DNA of 64,000 nt from Sphaerisporangium fuscum. GTDB taxonomy: Bacteria; Actinomycetota; Actinomycetes; Streptosporangiales; Streptosporangiaceae. Within the stretch, counting starts at the first letter, position 1. Every line of letters starts with the position of its first letter. The DNA lies in assembly GCF_018531465.1 (NCBI RefSeq), contig NZ_JAHDTF010000029.1, positions 1 through 64,000 on the forward strand, in the 5' to 3' direction. Shown here one piece after another: positions 33,931 to 42,600 of this stretch. The translations under genes were made by a program, and so were the position numbers. The notes beneath the pieces were generated by a model. It saw nothing but the letters and a program-made list of their open reading frames with translations. It had not been told where the DNA came from and ran no database searches.

Positions 33931-34216
33931 CAGCGGAGGCATCGTGGTGGAACCCTGGGACGACTCTTTCGAAACAGTACTCCGGCCGCATCTCATGCTC
34001 CTGGAACCGGGCATGCCCATTGCGGCCGATCTCGACCTGCGTGAGGCGGGACTGGACTCGCTCACACTGATCGAGGTGCTCATAGCCATCGAGACCACGT
34101 ACGAGATCGAATTTCCCGACGCACTGCTCACCGGGGAGACCTTCCGCACGCCCGGCACGTTGTGGACGGCCATCTCCACCATCCGTGACGTGCCCACCGG
34201 GCAGGCGGCGAGCTGA
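33923..34216 (+). CDS. free-standing acyl carrier protein
   Basis: A 97-residue carrier protein with the phosphopantetheine site LREAGLDSLTLIEVL at about 43-57 and acidic helices typical of ACPs. It starts inside the end of the aldo/keto reductase gene and its stop is immediately followed by the GTG of the monooxygenase. A dedicated ACP between two oxidoreductases suggests that they work on an acyl group held on this carrier, which would later be fed into the assembly line. Confidence 0.88.
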   Translation: MTDSGGIVVEPWDDSFETVLRPHLMLLEPGMPIAADLDLREAGLDSLTLIEVLIAIETTYEIEFPDALLTGETFRTPGTLWTAISTIRDVPTGQAAS

Positions 34217-35242
34217 GTGCCGGTGACCAGGAGCACGCCCCGTCTGAGCGTGTTCTTCTTCTCCAGCGCCGACACCGGAGCGGTTCCGGGACGCTACGCG
34301 TTCATCCTGGAGACCACCGCCCTGGCGGAGGAGCTGGGCTTTGAGGCCGTGTGGGTGCCGGAGCGGCACTTCCATCCGTTCGGCGGACTGTTTCCCAATC
34401 CCGCGGTGCTGGCGGCGGCCTTGGCGGCCCGGACCAGCAGGATCGCGGTCCGCGCGGGCAGCGTGGTCATGCCGTTGCACCATGCCGCCCGGGTGGCGGA
34501 GGAGTGGGCGATGGTGGACGCGCTGTCCGGCGGCCGGGCCGGCGTGTCGTTGGCCACCGGGTGGAACAGGGGCGACTTCGTGCTCAGCGACGTGCCGTAC
34601 GAGGAGCGCCGCGAGCATACCTTCGCCACTGTGGACACCTTGCGAGCGCTGTGGCGCGGCGAAGAGGTTCGCTTCGACACCGACGAGGCGCCGGTGCGGA
34701 CGTATCCGGCGCCCATCCGGCGGCCCGTCCCGCTGTGGCTGACCGCGACCTCGGGGCCGGAGACCTTCTCGGAGGCGGGCCGGCGCGGCTGCAACGTGCT
34801 GACCGGCTTCCTCCAGCTGGACGGCGAGCAGCTGGAACAGAACATCAGGATCTACCGCGATACGTATGCCGCACATCACCGGGACGGGACCCCCCACGTC
34901 ACGTTGATGCTGCACACGTGCGTGGGCGACACGACGGAGCAGGCGCTGGCCGCGGTCGAGGAGCCGCTGCTCACGTACCAGCGGCAGTTCCTCGACTTGC
35001 GGGACCGCGACGTCCAGGCGGAGGAGGACGAGCTCACCGACGAGGAGAAGCATGATCTCGCCCGCTACGCCGCCCGCAAGTACGCTTCCGGCCGCGGGCT
35101 CGTCGGAGACGTGGAAGAGGTCGCACGGCGGTTGCGGCAGCTGGCCCTGGCAGGCGTGGACGAGGTGGCCTGCCTGGTCGACTTCGGCGTCGAGCAGGAG
35201 ATGGTCTTCCAAACGTTGAAGCGGCTCTCCGCTCTCACCTGA
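34217..35242 (+). CDS. luciferase-like flavin monooxygenase (MupA/Atu3640 type)
   Basis: A 341-residue LLM-fold protein: LSVFFFSSADT, LGFEAVWVPERHFHPFGGLF, IAVRAGSVVMPLHHAARVAE and GRAGVSLATGWNRGDFVL. This pattern matches the MupA/Atu3640 group found in PKS/NRPS clusters, where such enzymes use reduced FMN and O2 to oxidise carrier-bound chains. GTG start directly after the ACP stop. The adjacent ACP and aldo/keto reductase support a carrier-bound oxidation. Its 3' end overlaps the convergent condensation-domain fragment by 8 bp. Confidence 0.9.
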   Translation: MPVTRSTPRLSVFFFSSADTGAVPGRYAFILETTALAEELGFEAVWVPERHFHPFGGLFPNPAVLAAALAARTSRIAVRAGSVVMPLHHAARVAEEWAMVDALSGGRAGVSLATGWNRGDFVLSDVPYEERREHTFATVDTLRALWRGEEVRFDTDEAPVRTYPAPIRRPVPLWLTATSGPETFSEAGRRGCNVLTGFLQLDGEQLEQNIRIYRDTYAAHHRDGTPHVTLMLHTCVGDTTEQALAAVEEPLLTYQRQFLDLRDRDVQAEEDELTDEEKHDLARYAARKYASGRGLVGDVEEVARRLRQLALAGVDEVACLVDFGVEQEMVFQTLKRLSALT

Positions 35243-35724
35243 ACAGCCCGGTGAGCTCCGGCACCTCGCCCAGTTCCCAGTCCGTCGCCACGGCGGGCGC
35301 CAGAACCGCCGCCTGGTCGGGCGCCGGTTCACCGGACAGAATGATCATGGCCACACGCAGCGGCCACTCATCGTCGTCGAAGCCGCGTCCTCGGTACTCG
35401 TAGCTCAGCCGCTCCGCCGGCCCTATCTCATCATCGCCCACCTCATGCAAGGCCAGATGGTTACACCCACCGGCGGTGATGCCTATCGCGGTGCGGAACG
35501 CCTCGTAGCATTCGGTCAGGCGCCGTAGCGCCACGGCCATATCCTCGATCCGGCATTTCTCCGGCACACGGAACAACTGGGTGCTGTTGAAGTAGTAGTG
35601 GTGCGGACGGCTACGTGAGAACCGATGCCCACATTTCGCGCTGCGCCCAGGTCAGCAGCCTCGGCCGGGCCTCGGGGGCGCGGAAGGCGACGGTGATCTC
35701 TCCGGTCGGGGTCGCGTCGGTCAT
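35235..35724 (-). pseudogene. condensation-domain fragment, frameshifted and truncated
   Basis: From the ATG at 35724 the frame reads TGEITVAFRAPEA and LLTWAQREMWASVLT, then stops at about 35611. Shifting frame by one gives HHYYFNSTQLFRVPEKCRIE and the open frame to 35235 (YEAFRTAIGI, RVAMIILSG, VLAPAVATDWELG). The two halves together resemble the first 160 residues of an NRPS condensation domain, with VATDWELG where the HHxxxDG loop would be, and nothing after it. So it is frameshifted, lacks the catalytic His and lacks two thirds of the fold. It starts 1 base after the carrier-protein stop. A sequencing error could explain the shift but not the truncation. Confidence 0.65.
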
Positions 35725-35725
35725 G

Positions 35726-36022
35726 TCAGACTCCCGGCGTCCACTCGATCTGGTGCCAGGCCTGCGGGCCGCTCCAGGCGGGAGCGTCCACGACGAGCAC
35801 GGCGAGTTCGCGCGGGGTGGGATGCTCGAGCAGGGCCACAATATCGATCTCCTTGCCCAGCTGGGCTCGTACCCTGGAGCGGATCCGGACCGCGGCCAGC
35901 GAGGTCGCGCCGAGATCGTGGAGGTTGCTGTCGGGGTCGATGTCCGAAGTCTTCAGCACGCTCTTCCAGATCGCGACCAACTGCTCGGCCACGTCGTCGA
36001 GCGTCTTGTCGGATGCGGGCAT
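35726..36022 (-). CDS. free-standing carrier protein
   Basis: A 98-residue carrier protein: LVAIWKSVLKTSDIDPDSNLHDLGATSLAAVRIRSRV in outline, with the modified Ser in LGATSLAAV, and LLEHPTPRELA as the last helix. The ATG at 36022 is behind AAGGAG; the longer frame upstream is the SDR gene's shadow. A 20-residue Trp-containing tail (WSGPQAWHQIEWTPGV) extends past the carrier fold and may be a docking element. It lies between an SDR and the condensation fragment, in a group with a stand-alone condensation domain it may serve. Confidence 0.85.
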   Translation of the reverse strand: MPASDKTLDDVAEQLVAIWKSVLKTSDIDPDSNLHDLGATSLAAVRIRSRVRAQLGKEIDIVALLEHPTPRELAVLVVDAPAWSGPQAWHQIEWTPGV

Positions 36023-36042
36023 GGCATTCTCCTTTCGCTTGG

Positions 36043-36744
36043 TCACCAGTCGAGCAGCCGGCCGTCGCGGTAGAACCGTCCGGTCGGCCCGTCCGGCGGC
36101 AGGGTGGCCAGCCACACCGGGGTCACCGCGGCGTCCTCGGGGCTGACCGTGGCGGACGGCCCGCCCATCTCTGTCCGCGTCCAGCCGGGGCAGCAGGCAT
36201 TGACGAGGATCCCGTCGTCGCGAAGCTCGTCGGCCATGATCCGGGTCAGCGCGTTCACCGCGCACTTGGAGACCCGGTACGCGGGGATGCCGGCCCCCAT
36301 GCTGCTCAGCCGTCCCACGCCGCTGGAGATGTTGACGATGCGACCGTGCCGTCGCGCCCGCATAGCGGGGATGACGGCCTGACTGAGCTGCCAGGTGCCT
36401 AGCAGGTTGGTCTCCATCGTCCGCCGTACGACGTCCATGTCGATCGTCTCCGCGTCCTGACCGTCGTCGACGGCCACCGCCGCGTTGTTGACCAGTACAT
36501 CGCAGCGGCCGAAGGTGAGGCGCAGCCAGGTGGCGAACTCGGCGACGCTCGCCGCGTCGGAGATGTCCAGCGGGGCGACGGTGACGCTGTCGCGGCGCTC
36601 GTCCAGCCGCTCCGCCGCCGCCTCGCCGCGCTCGGCCGACCGGCTGGCGAGCACCACGCGCAGGCCCGCCGCCGCCAGGCCGCCGACGATCTCCAGGCCC
36701 AGACCCCGGTTTCCGCCGCTCACCACGGCCACTCTGCCGCTCAT
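36043..36744 (-). CDS. short-chain dehydrogenase/reductase
   Basis: A 233-residue classical SDR: cofactor loop SGGNRGLGLEI (about 9-19), LVNNAAV, catalytic Ser in NISSGVG, and YRVSK (YxxxK) followed by NALTRIMADEL. PGWTRTEMGG is the usual post-catalytic segment. All catalytic residues are present, unlike the SDR at 38836-39654. The ATG overlaps the stop of the condensation-domain gene (ATGA). Probably an NAD(P)H-dependent carbonyl reductase acting on a carrier-bound or released intermediate. Confidence 0.88.
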   Translation of the reverse strand: MSGRVAVVSGGNRGLGLEIVGGLAAAGLRVVLASRSAERGEAAAERLDERRDSVTVAPLDISDAASVAEFATWLRLTFGRCDVLVNNAAVAVDDGQDAETIDMDVVRRTMETNLLGTWQLSQAVIPAMRARRHGRIVNISSGVGRLSSMGAGIPAYRVSKCAVNALTRIMADELRDDGILVNACCPGWTRTEMGGPSATVSPEDAAVTPVWLATLPPDGPTGRFYRDGRLLDW

Positions 36745-37991
36745 CCCGCCGCCTCTGTCAGCACCTCGGCCAGCGCAGACTCCAGTGCGGCCAGCCGGGA
36801 CTCGCCCACCGGGGCACGCGGCGAGGCGACCTCGGCGGTGAGCCCGCCGTCGTTCAGCGAGACCCACAGGCCGTACCCGGCCCGGTACGCAGGAGCCATG
36901 GGCACGCGCCGCCAGGCCCGCGCGCGGGCGGGACCGGGGTCTCGGTCGTCGGTGAAGGAGACGAAACAGCTGACGCCGTGCTGCTGATCGTCGGGCAGGC
37001 GTTGCAGGATCCGGGCCAGCGGCAGCTCGTGGTGTTCGAACACGGCCAGCAGGTTCGCCCGGACGTTTCGCAGGGTCGCGGCGAAGCCGTCCACGTCCGT
37101 GACCGGGAAGTAGAGGGGAAGCATGTTGGCGTACCAGCCGACGGCGTGGGATGTGTCCAGGTCGTCCCTGTTGTGGGTGGCGACCAGCACACCGGCTTCG
37201 TGCCGGCCGCTCACCTCCTTCAGAGCGAGGCCGAGGGCGGCGAGCACGCCCATGAAAACGGTGGATTTCTCCTCACGGCAACGCCGGGCGAAAGCGCCGG
37301 CCTGCGCCGGGTTCAGAAGCTTCAGCCGCGCGTAACGGCCGTGAGTGAGGTCCCAGCGGGCGACGCCGACGGGGAACGGCGGATGGAGCGGACGGCCCGC
37401 CAGCAGTCGCTGGAGGTCGGCGACCTGCGCGTCGAGGGCGGGCCCGTCCGCGAAGCGGCGGCGTTGCGAGGCGCTGTAGGCCAGGTAGCCGCCCGGATCC
37501 GGCAGGTCCGGCGGGCGCCCGGCCACGGCCGCGTCGTACAGCTCCCGCAGGTCCCGCATGGCGACGGAGACGGACCAGGCGTCGGCGACCAGGTGGTCCA
37601 TCGACAGGTACAGCAGCGGCCGCTCCGATCGCACCAGCCCGGCCCGCAGCAGCGGCCAGCCGAGCACGTCGAACGGCCGGTCCACCTCGGCTCGCACGTG
37701 ACCCATCGCCTGCTCGTCCCCGCCCGGGACCGCCGTGGCCACGCACGGCACCTCGGCGACGGGCACGCTCCTGACGGACACGATGCCGTCCCGGTGCGCG
37801 AAGCGGTGCCGCAGTGCCTCGTGACGGGCCACGAAGGCGGTCACGGCACGGGTCATGGCGGCGACGTCCGCCTCCGCCGGCAGGCGGCAGACCAGCGGAA
37901 TGGTCTTGGCCAGGCCGGCGAGCCCGTCCCCGGCCTCGCGGACAGCGCGTACTCGCCGAGCCTGCGCGTACGACGGCTGGACATCCGTCAT
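36741..37991 (-). CDS. stand-alone NRPS condensation domain
   Basis: A 416-residue protein that is a complete condensation fold without A or PCP domains: AMTRAVTAFVARHEALRHRF, LYLSMDHLVADAWSVS at the active site, and GWYANMLPLYFPV, LARILQRLPDDQQHGV later. The site reads DHxxxDA: the catalytic second His is present while the first His is Asp. The ATG at 37991 overlaps the thioesterase stop; the upstream extension is shadow. Free C domains join carrier-bound acyl groups to amines or alcohols in trans; the free carrier protein two genes downstream is a likely partner. Confidence 0.9.
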   Translation of the reverse strand: MTDVQPSYAQARRVRAVREAGDGLAGLAKTIPLVCRLPAEADVAAMTRAVTAFVARHEALRHRFAHRDGIVSVRSVPVAEVPCVATAVPGGDEQAMGHVRAEVDRPFDVLGWPLLRAGLVRSERPLLYLSMDHLVADAWSVSVAMRDLRELYDAAVAGRPPDLPDPGGYLAYSASQRRRFADGPALDAQVADLQRLLAGRPLHPPFPVGVARWDLTHGRYARLKLLNPAQAGAFARRCREEKSTVFMGVLAALGLALKEVSGRHEAGVLVATHNRDDLDTSHAVGWYANMLPLYFPVTDVDGFAATLRNVRANLLAVFEHHELPLARILQRLPDDQQHGVSCFVSFTDDRDPGPARARAWRRVPMAPAYRAGYGLWVSLNDGGLTAEVASPRAPVGESRLAALESALAEVLTEAAG

Positions 37992-38746
37992 GTGGCGAGG
38001 TCCTCGGCCACGTGATCGAGCACTTCGCCTACACGGTCCCGCAGAAAGAGATGGCCGCCTGTGAAGGGGCGCACACCGCACTCCCGGGTGGTGTGGTGGC
38101 GCCAGGCCACCATCTCGTCGAGCCGCACCTCCGGGTCGTCCGTGGCGGCCAGGCAGGTCAGAGGGAGGTCCAACGGAGGCTCGTCGACGTAGACGTAACG
38201 CTCGCACATCTCCAGGTCGGCCCTGATCAGCGGGGCCATCGCCAGGAGGAGAGCCCTGTCGCGCAGTACGGTGACGGAAGGCCCGGCCATCTCGTCGAGC
38301 CTGGCCAGGAGCCCCTCATCGGACAACGTGCTGGCTTCGGGGCGCCATGGCGGCAGGTGCGGCGCCCGGTGCCCGGAGACGATCAGCCGGACCGGCTGCG
38401 GCCCGACCGACCGGCGCAGGCGCCTGCACACCTCGAACGCCAGCAAGGCGCCCATGCTGTGCCCGAACACGGCGCAGGGAACGTCCAGCAGCGGCTGGAC
38501 GGCCTGCGCGATCTGCTCGGCCAGCAGGTCCGCCCGGCGGATCGGCGGCTCGCTCCACCGGTACTCGCGGCCTGGTGGCTGCACCGCCCAAATCTCGGCC
38601 GCCAGGTCGCCGGGCAGCCGCCACTCGCCGAACATGGATGCTCCTGCCCCGGCATACGGCAGGCAGATCAGTCGTAGCGCGGGGCGAGGGGCGCCACCGC
38701 ACCGTCGCAGCCACGGACCGCGGAACACCTCCGTTTCCGACAGCAC
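37988..38746 (-). CDS. type II thioesterase, canonical Ser type
   Basis: A 252-residue alpha/beta hydrolase: LICLPYAGAGASMF, VQPPGREYRWSEPP, nucleophile elbow VFGHSMGALLAFEV, and FTGGHLFLRD with the His. This is the ordinary GHSMG editing thioesterase in contrast to the two Cys versions. The GTG at 38746 is chosen because GGAGGGAGAGGA precedes it and the product then starts at VLSETEVFRGPW, just before the fold. It heads a small minus-strand run (thioesterase, C domain, SDR, carrier, fragment), separated by 89 bp from the dienoyl-reductase-like gene. Confidence 0.9.
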   Translation of the reverse strand: MLSETEVFRGPWLRRCGGAPRPALRLICLPYAGAGASMFGEWRLPGDLAAEIWAVQPPGREYRWSEPPIRRADLLAEQIAQAVQPLLDVPCAVFGHSMGALLAFEVCRRLRRSVGPQPVRLIVSGHRAPHLPPWRPEASTLSDEGLLARLDEMAGPSVTVLRDRALLLAMAPLIRADLEMCERYVYVDEPPLDLPLTCLAATDDPEVRLDEMVAWRHHTTRECGVRPFTGGHLFLRDRVGEVLDHVAEDLAT

Positions 38747-38835
38747 ATTCCTCTCCCTCCGGTTTTCCTGACGATGGCATCGGCGGCCGCTCACGGGCAT
38801 GTCCCAGGATCTGGTGACGTTCGAGATCCCTGACG

Positions 38836-39654
38836 TCATTGGCGCGGAGCGAGAACGTGCGGCGCGGGGGCACGATTGAGGTAGATGCCGCCGTCTACGA
38901 CCAGGTTCTGGCCCGTGATCCAGCTCGCGGCGGGCGAGCACAGGAACACCGCCGCGGCCGCGATGTCAGCCGGGTCTCCGAGCCGGCCCAAGGGGCCGTC
39001 CCTGCCCGCGTCGGCGAAAGCCGCCGGCCGCGTCGTGGACAACATGTTGGCGGCCACGCCCTCGGTGGGCACGGGCCCCGGAGCGATGGCGTTGACCCGG
39101 ACGCCGCGGGGGCCCCATTCGTAGGCCCACGTGGCGGTCAGCGAGACGATCGCCGCCTTGGCCGCGCCGCACGCGGCGAAGCCGGGGAAACCACGCTCGG
39201 GCACGGGCAACGTGATGTTGAGCACCGCGCCGTGGCGGGCCTCGAGCATGGCGGGCACGAAGCCTCGGGCGAGGTGGAACGTGCCGTACAGGTCGGTGTC
39301 CACCACCGCGGCCAGAGCCCGGGAGGTCAGGCGCTCGGCGCGCATGGGGAAGTTCGCCGCCGCGTTGTTGACGACGATGGTGGCCGGGCCGTACCTCGCC
39401 TCCACGTAGTCGCGCAGGCGCTGGACGTCGTCTTCGTCGCGGACGTCGCACGGCAGGCTGCCACAGCGGCGGCCGGTCTCCTCGACGAGCCTCGCCTTGG
39501 CGGCGGCGAGCCGTTCGGCCGAGCGTGACGTGATCACCACTGCGGCGCCGACCTGGGCGAAGGCCCTGGCCATGCCGTATCCCAGCCCGGATCCGCCGCC
39601 CGTGATCACCGCTACCTCGCCTTTGAGCGCGTTCGGCTGGAAGATCTCAAGCAC
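38836..39654 (-). CDS. SDR resembling 2,4-dienoyl-CoA reductases, without the usual YxxxK Tyr
   Basis: A 272-residue SDR: cofactor loop TGGGSGLGYGMARAF, VVNNAAANF, NITLPVP at the Ser position, and CGAAKAAIVSLT where YxxxK is expected, so Cys replaces Tyr while Lys is kept. The following EWGPRGVRVNAIAPGPVPTEG closely follows the pattern of DECR-type 2,4-dienoyl reductases, which also lack the standard Tyr. The GTG at 39654 overlaps the PKS stop by 8 bp, behind GGAGGG; the long upstream frame is PKS shadow. As none of the PKS modules has an ER, a trans-acting enoyl/dienoyl reductase is an attractive role (inference). Confidence 0.8.
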   Translation of the reverse strand: MLEIFQPNALKGEVAVITGGGSGLGYGMARAFAQVGAAVVITSRSAERLAAAKARLVEETGRRCGSLPCDVRDEDDVQRLRDYVEARYGPATIVVNNAAANFPMRAERLTSRALAAVVDTDLYGTFHLARGFVPAMLEARHGAVLNITLPVPERGFPGFAACGAAKAAIVSLTATWAYEWGPRGVRVNAIAPGPVPTEGVAANMLSTTRPAAFADAGRDGPLGRLGDPADIAAAAVFLCSPAASWITGQNLVVDGGIYLNRAPAPHVLAPRQ

Positions 39655-42600
39655 CGCTGCGGCCCTCCGCCTCGGCCAGCTGGGTGAGCTCGGAGGCGAG
39701 CGCTTCCAGCGTGGAGAACTCGAACAGCGCCCCCGCGCCCAGTTGCGTGCCGAAGCGGGCGTTAATGCGCGCGACCAACTGGACGGCAGTGAGCGAGTTG
39801 CCGCCGAGCTCGAAGAAATCCTCCTGGCCGCCGATCTTCTCCAGCCCGAGCGCGGCCGCCCAGAGGCCGCGCAGCACGGGCTCGATCTGCTCGTCCTGCG
39901 GCTCGTCGCGCTGATCGGCCCGCTCCTCGCCAGAACGTTCCGCCTCCGGGGCCTTCGGTAAGGCGTCCGTGTACCGCTGGTCCCCATCCGATGCGGCGCC
40001 CGCGCGCAGCACCACCGAGGGCCCACCGGCCGGGGGCAGTCCCGGCGCCTCGACCGGGGCGTCCACAAGGTCGACCAGGACGACAGGCGAAAGATCCTGC
40101 CTCAGGAGCTCCAGAAAGGCGGCGGCTCCCTCCTGCGGCGTGAGCAGGCCGGTCGGCGGGTCGGCGGCCTCCTGCGGCGTGAGCAGAGCGGTAGGCCGCC
40201 CGGCGACCTCCTCACCTCGCCCGGGCGCGGCGAACGCCCCGTCCTTCACCTCGCGAATCGTGAACGACTCCGCGTAGAAGAGCAGGGCGCCTGTGCGGGA
40301 GTCGTAGATGTGGAAGTCCAACGCGCCCGCCACCTGAGCGCCCGTCGTGGCCCGGCCATGCACATGGACGTCTCCGGTCAGCGGCTCGAGCGCGACCACC
40401 CTGCGATAGAGGAAGGGTGCGTAGGCGCGGCCGGGCGGCAGCGTGTGCAGCACTCCGCCCGCCGCGTCGACGAGCGCCGGGTGCACGGGATGCGCGGAAA
40501 GGTCGTCGTGGAAGCGTTCCGGCAGGACAAGGCGGACCAGCCGCTCTCCCTCGGACGCTCTTCCCTCGGACAGGGAGGGCCAGCGTGGTCCGAACGTGAT
40601 CCACTCGGCCAGCCGGATATCGACCGGTTCCGTCAGGCGGCCGCGGAGGTGGTCGAGCCCCTCCGCCTCGACCGGCTGCGCGCCGACGACCAGACCAGTG
40701 GCGTGCTCGGTCCACGGCCCCCGGCCCTGCTCCGGCCGCGAGCGCACGACGACGCGATGGCCGCCCGGCGACGGCCGGAGATGAACTTCGACACGCCGGG
40801 GCCCATCGCCCACCAGCGGCGCCAGGAAGGCCAGGTCGCGGATCTCCACGGGCCACGCCCGCTCGTTCACCGACTGGGCCCCGAGAACGGCCAGCTGCAG
40901 CAGGCTGGTCCCCGGCAGCACGGGGACCCCTTGAAAGAGGTGATCGTCGAACTCCCAGTCATGCCCCGGCCGCCGGACCACCTCCAGGACGGGGGCAGGG
41001 CCGCTGGACGGGTCCGCCAGCAGGCCGCCGTGCACCGCGCGTCCTTCCGGAGAGCGGGCCAGCATGCCCACCTCGGCCCATCCCGGCCACTGCACGGACA
41101 CCGTGAAGCGCTCGTCGGAGCGGCGGTCGGTGCTGTGCGCGTCCAGGAAGGCGTTGGCCGCCGCGTAGTCCGCGCTGCCGTACATGCCCGTCAGCCCGGC
41201 GACGCTGGAGAAGGACACCAGGAAGTCCAGCGGAGCGCGATCGGCGAACACCTCCTCGATCGCCAGCACTCCCCCGGCCTTGGGGCGCAGTACCTCGCGC
41301 AGCTCCGCCCCGGAGCGCCGCTCGACGAGCCCCCCACCGGGCGTGCCCGCCGCGTGCACCACCCCGTCGATCCGTCCGAACCGCTTTTCCGCCGCGTCCA
41401 CGACGGCGCCGAGCGCCGCCACGTCCGCGACGTCGCACTCATGGACCTGGACCTCGGCGCCGGAGTCGGTGATCGCCGCCAGCTCGGCCGCCACGTCGTC
41501 ACGGTTCTGGAGCCTGCTGAGCGGCGTTCGTCCCAGCAGGACGAGGTTGGGGCGCAGTCCCGTCTCGGCCATGGCGCGCGCGACGACCAGACCAAGGCCG
41601 CCGAGTCCGCCGGTGATGACATACGTGCCTCGTCGGCGCAGCCTCGATTCGGTTCCCTCGGGCGAGCCGGTCACCAGCCGGGGCACCCAGCAGGCGGCGC
41701 CTCGGACGGCCGCCAGCGGCGGCTCGCCCACGACGACCTCTCCGAGCGTCCGCTCGGACGCCTTGGCCGACACGTCGACGAGCTGGAAGCGGATGGCGGG
41801 CAGTTCCTGGGCGGCGCTGCGGATCAGGCCCATGACGGCGGCCCTGACCGGGTTCACCGGCTCGCCGCCCGTGACGTCCACCATGCCGCGGGCGAGCACC
41901 AGTACCCGCGTCGGCACCCGGTGGTGGCGTTGGAAGACCGCCGCGGCCTTGAGCATGCCCCGTACCGCGTCGAGGTCCTGGGCGACCTGACGCTCGAGAC
42001 CGTCGGCGTCCACGTGGTCCACCGGGTCGAGCATCGCGGCATGGGTCAGAACGACCTCCCCTTCGGCCCGGCCGATGGCGGACAGCCAGTCCTCCTCGAC
42101 CGTGGGGTCGATGGCGCCCGGCCCCGAGGCGCCGGGGGCCCGGCGGTCCGCGACACGCCGGGTGCGATAGCCGCCGAGCTGCAGGGCCGCCTGAGCGGCG
42201 CGGGCAGCCGTCTCGTCGCCGGGAGCGAGCATGACGGCGACCCCGCGGCCGGCCACCCGGCCCGGCGATGGCGGCAAAGCCTGCCGTACCCAGTGCAACT
42301 CGGCGAAGCGCCAGCGGCGGACGTCGGGGGCAGGCACGGCCTGGCCCGCGAGAGCCGGAGCGGGATCGCCTGCGGGAGCCCGCCGCACGGCCTCGGGAGC
42401 GGCCTTCTCCTGCGCTTCTTCCGCCGCGGGCTTGCGATCGATCCAGGCGCGGCGACGCTGGTAGGGATAGCCGGGCACGGCGACGCGCCGATACCTCCGC
42501 TCATCCTGCCGCCAGTACGTCACCGGGACACCGTCGACCCACAGCCGGGCCAGCGTCTCCTCCAGCACACCCTCGTCGTCCCCGCGCCCGGTGACCGGCA

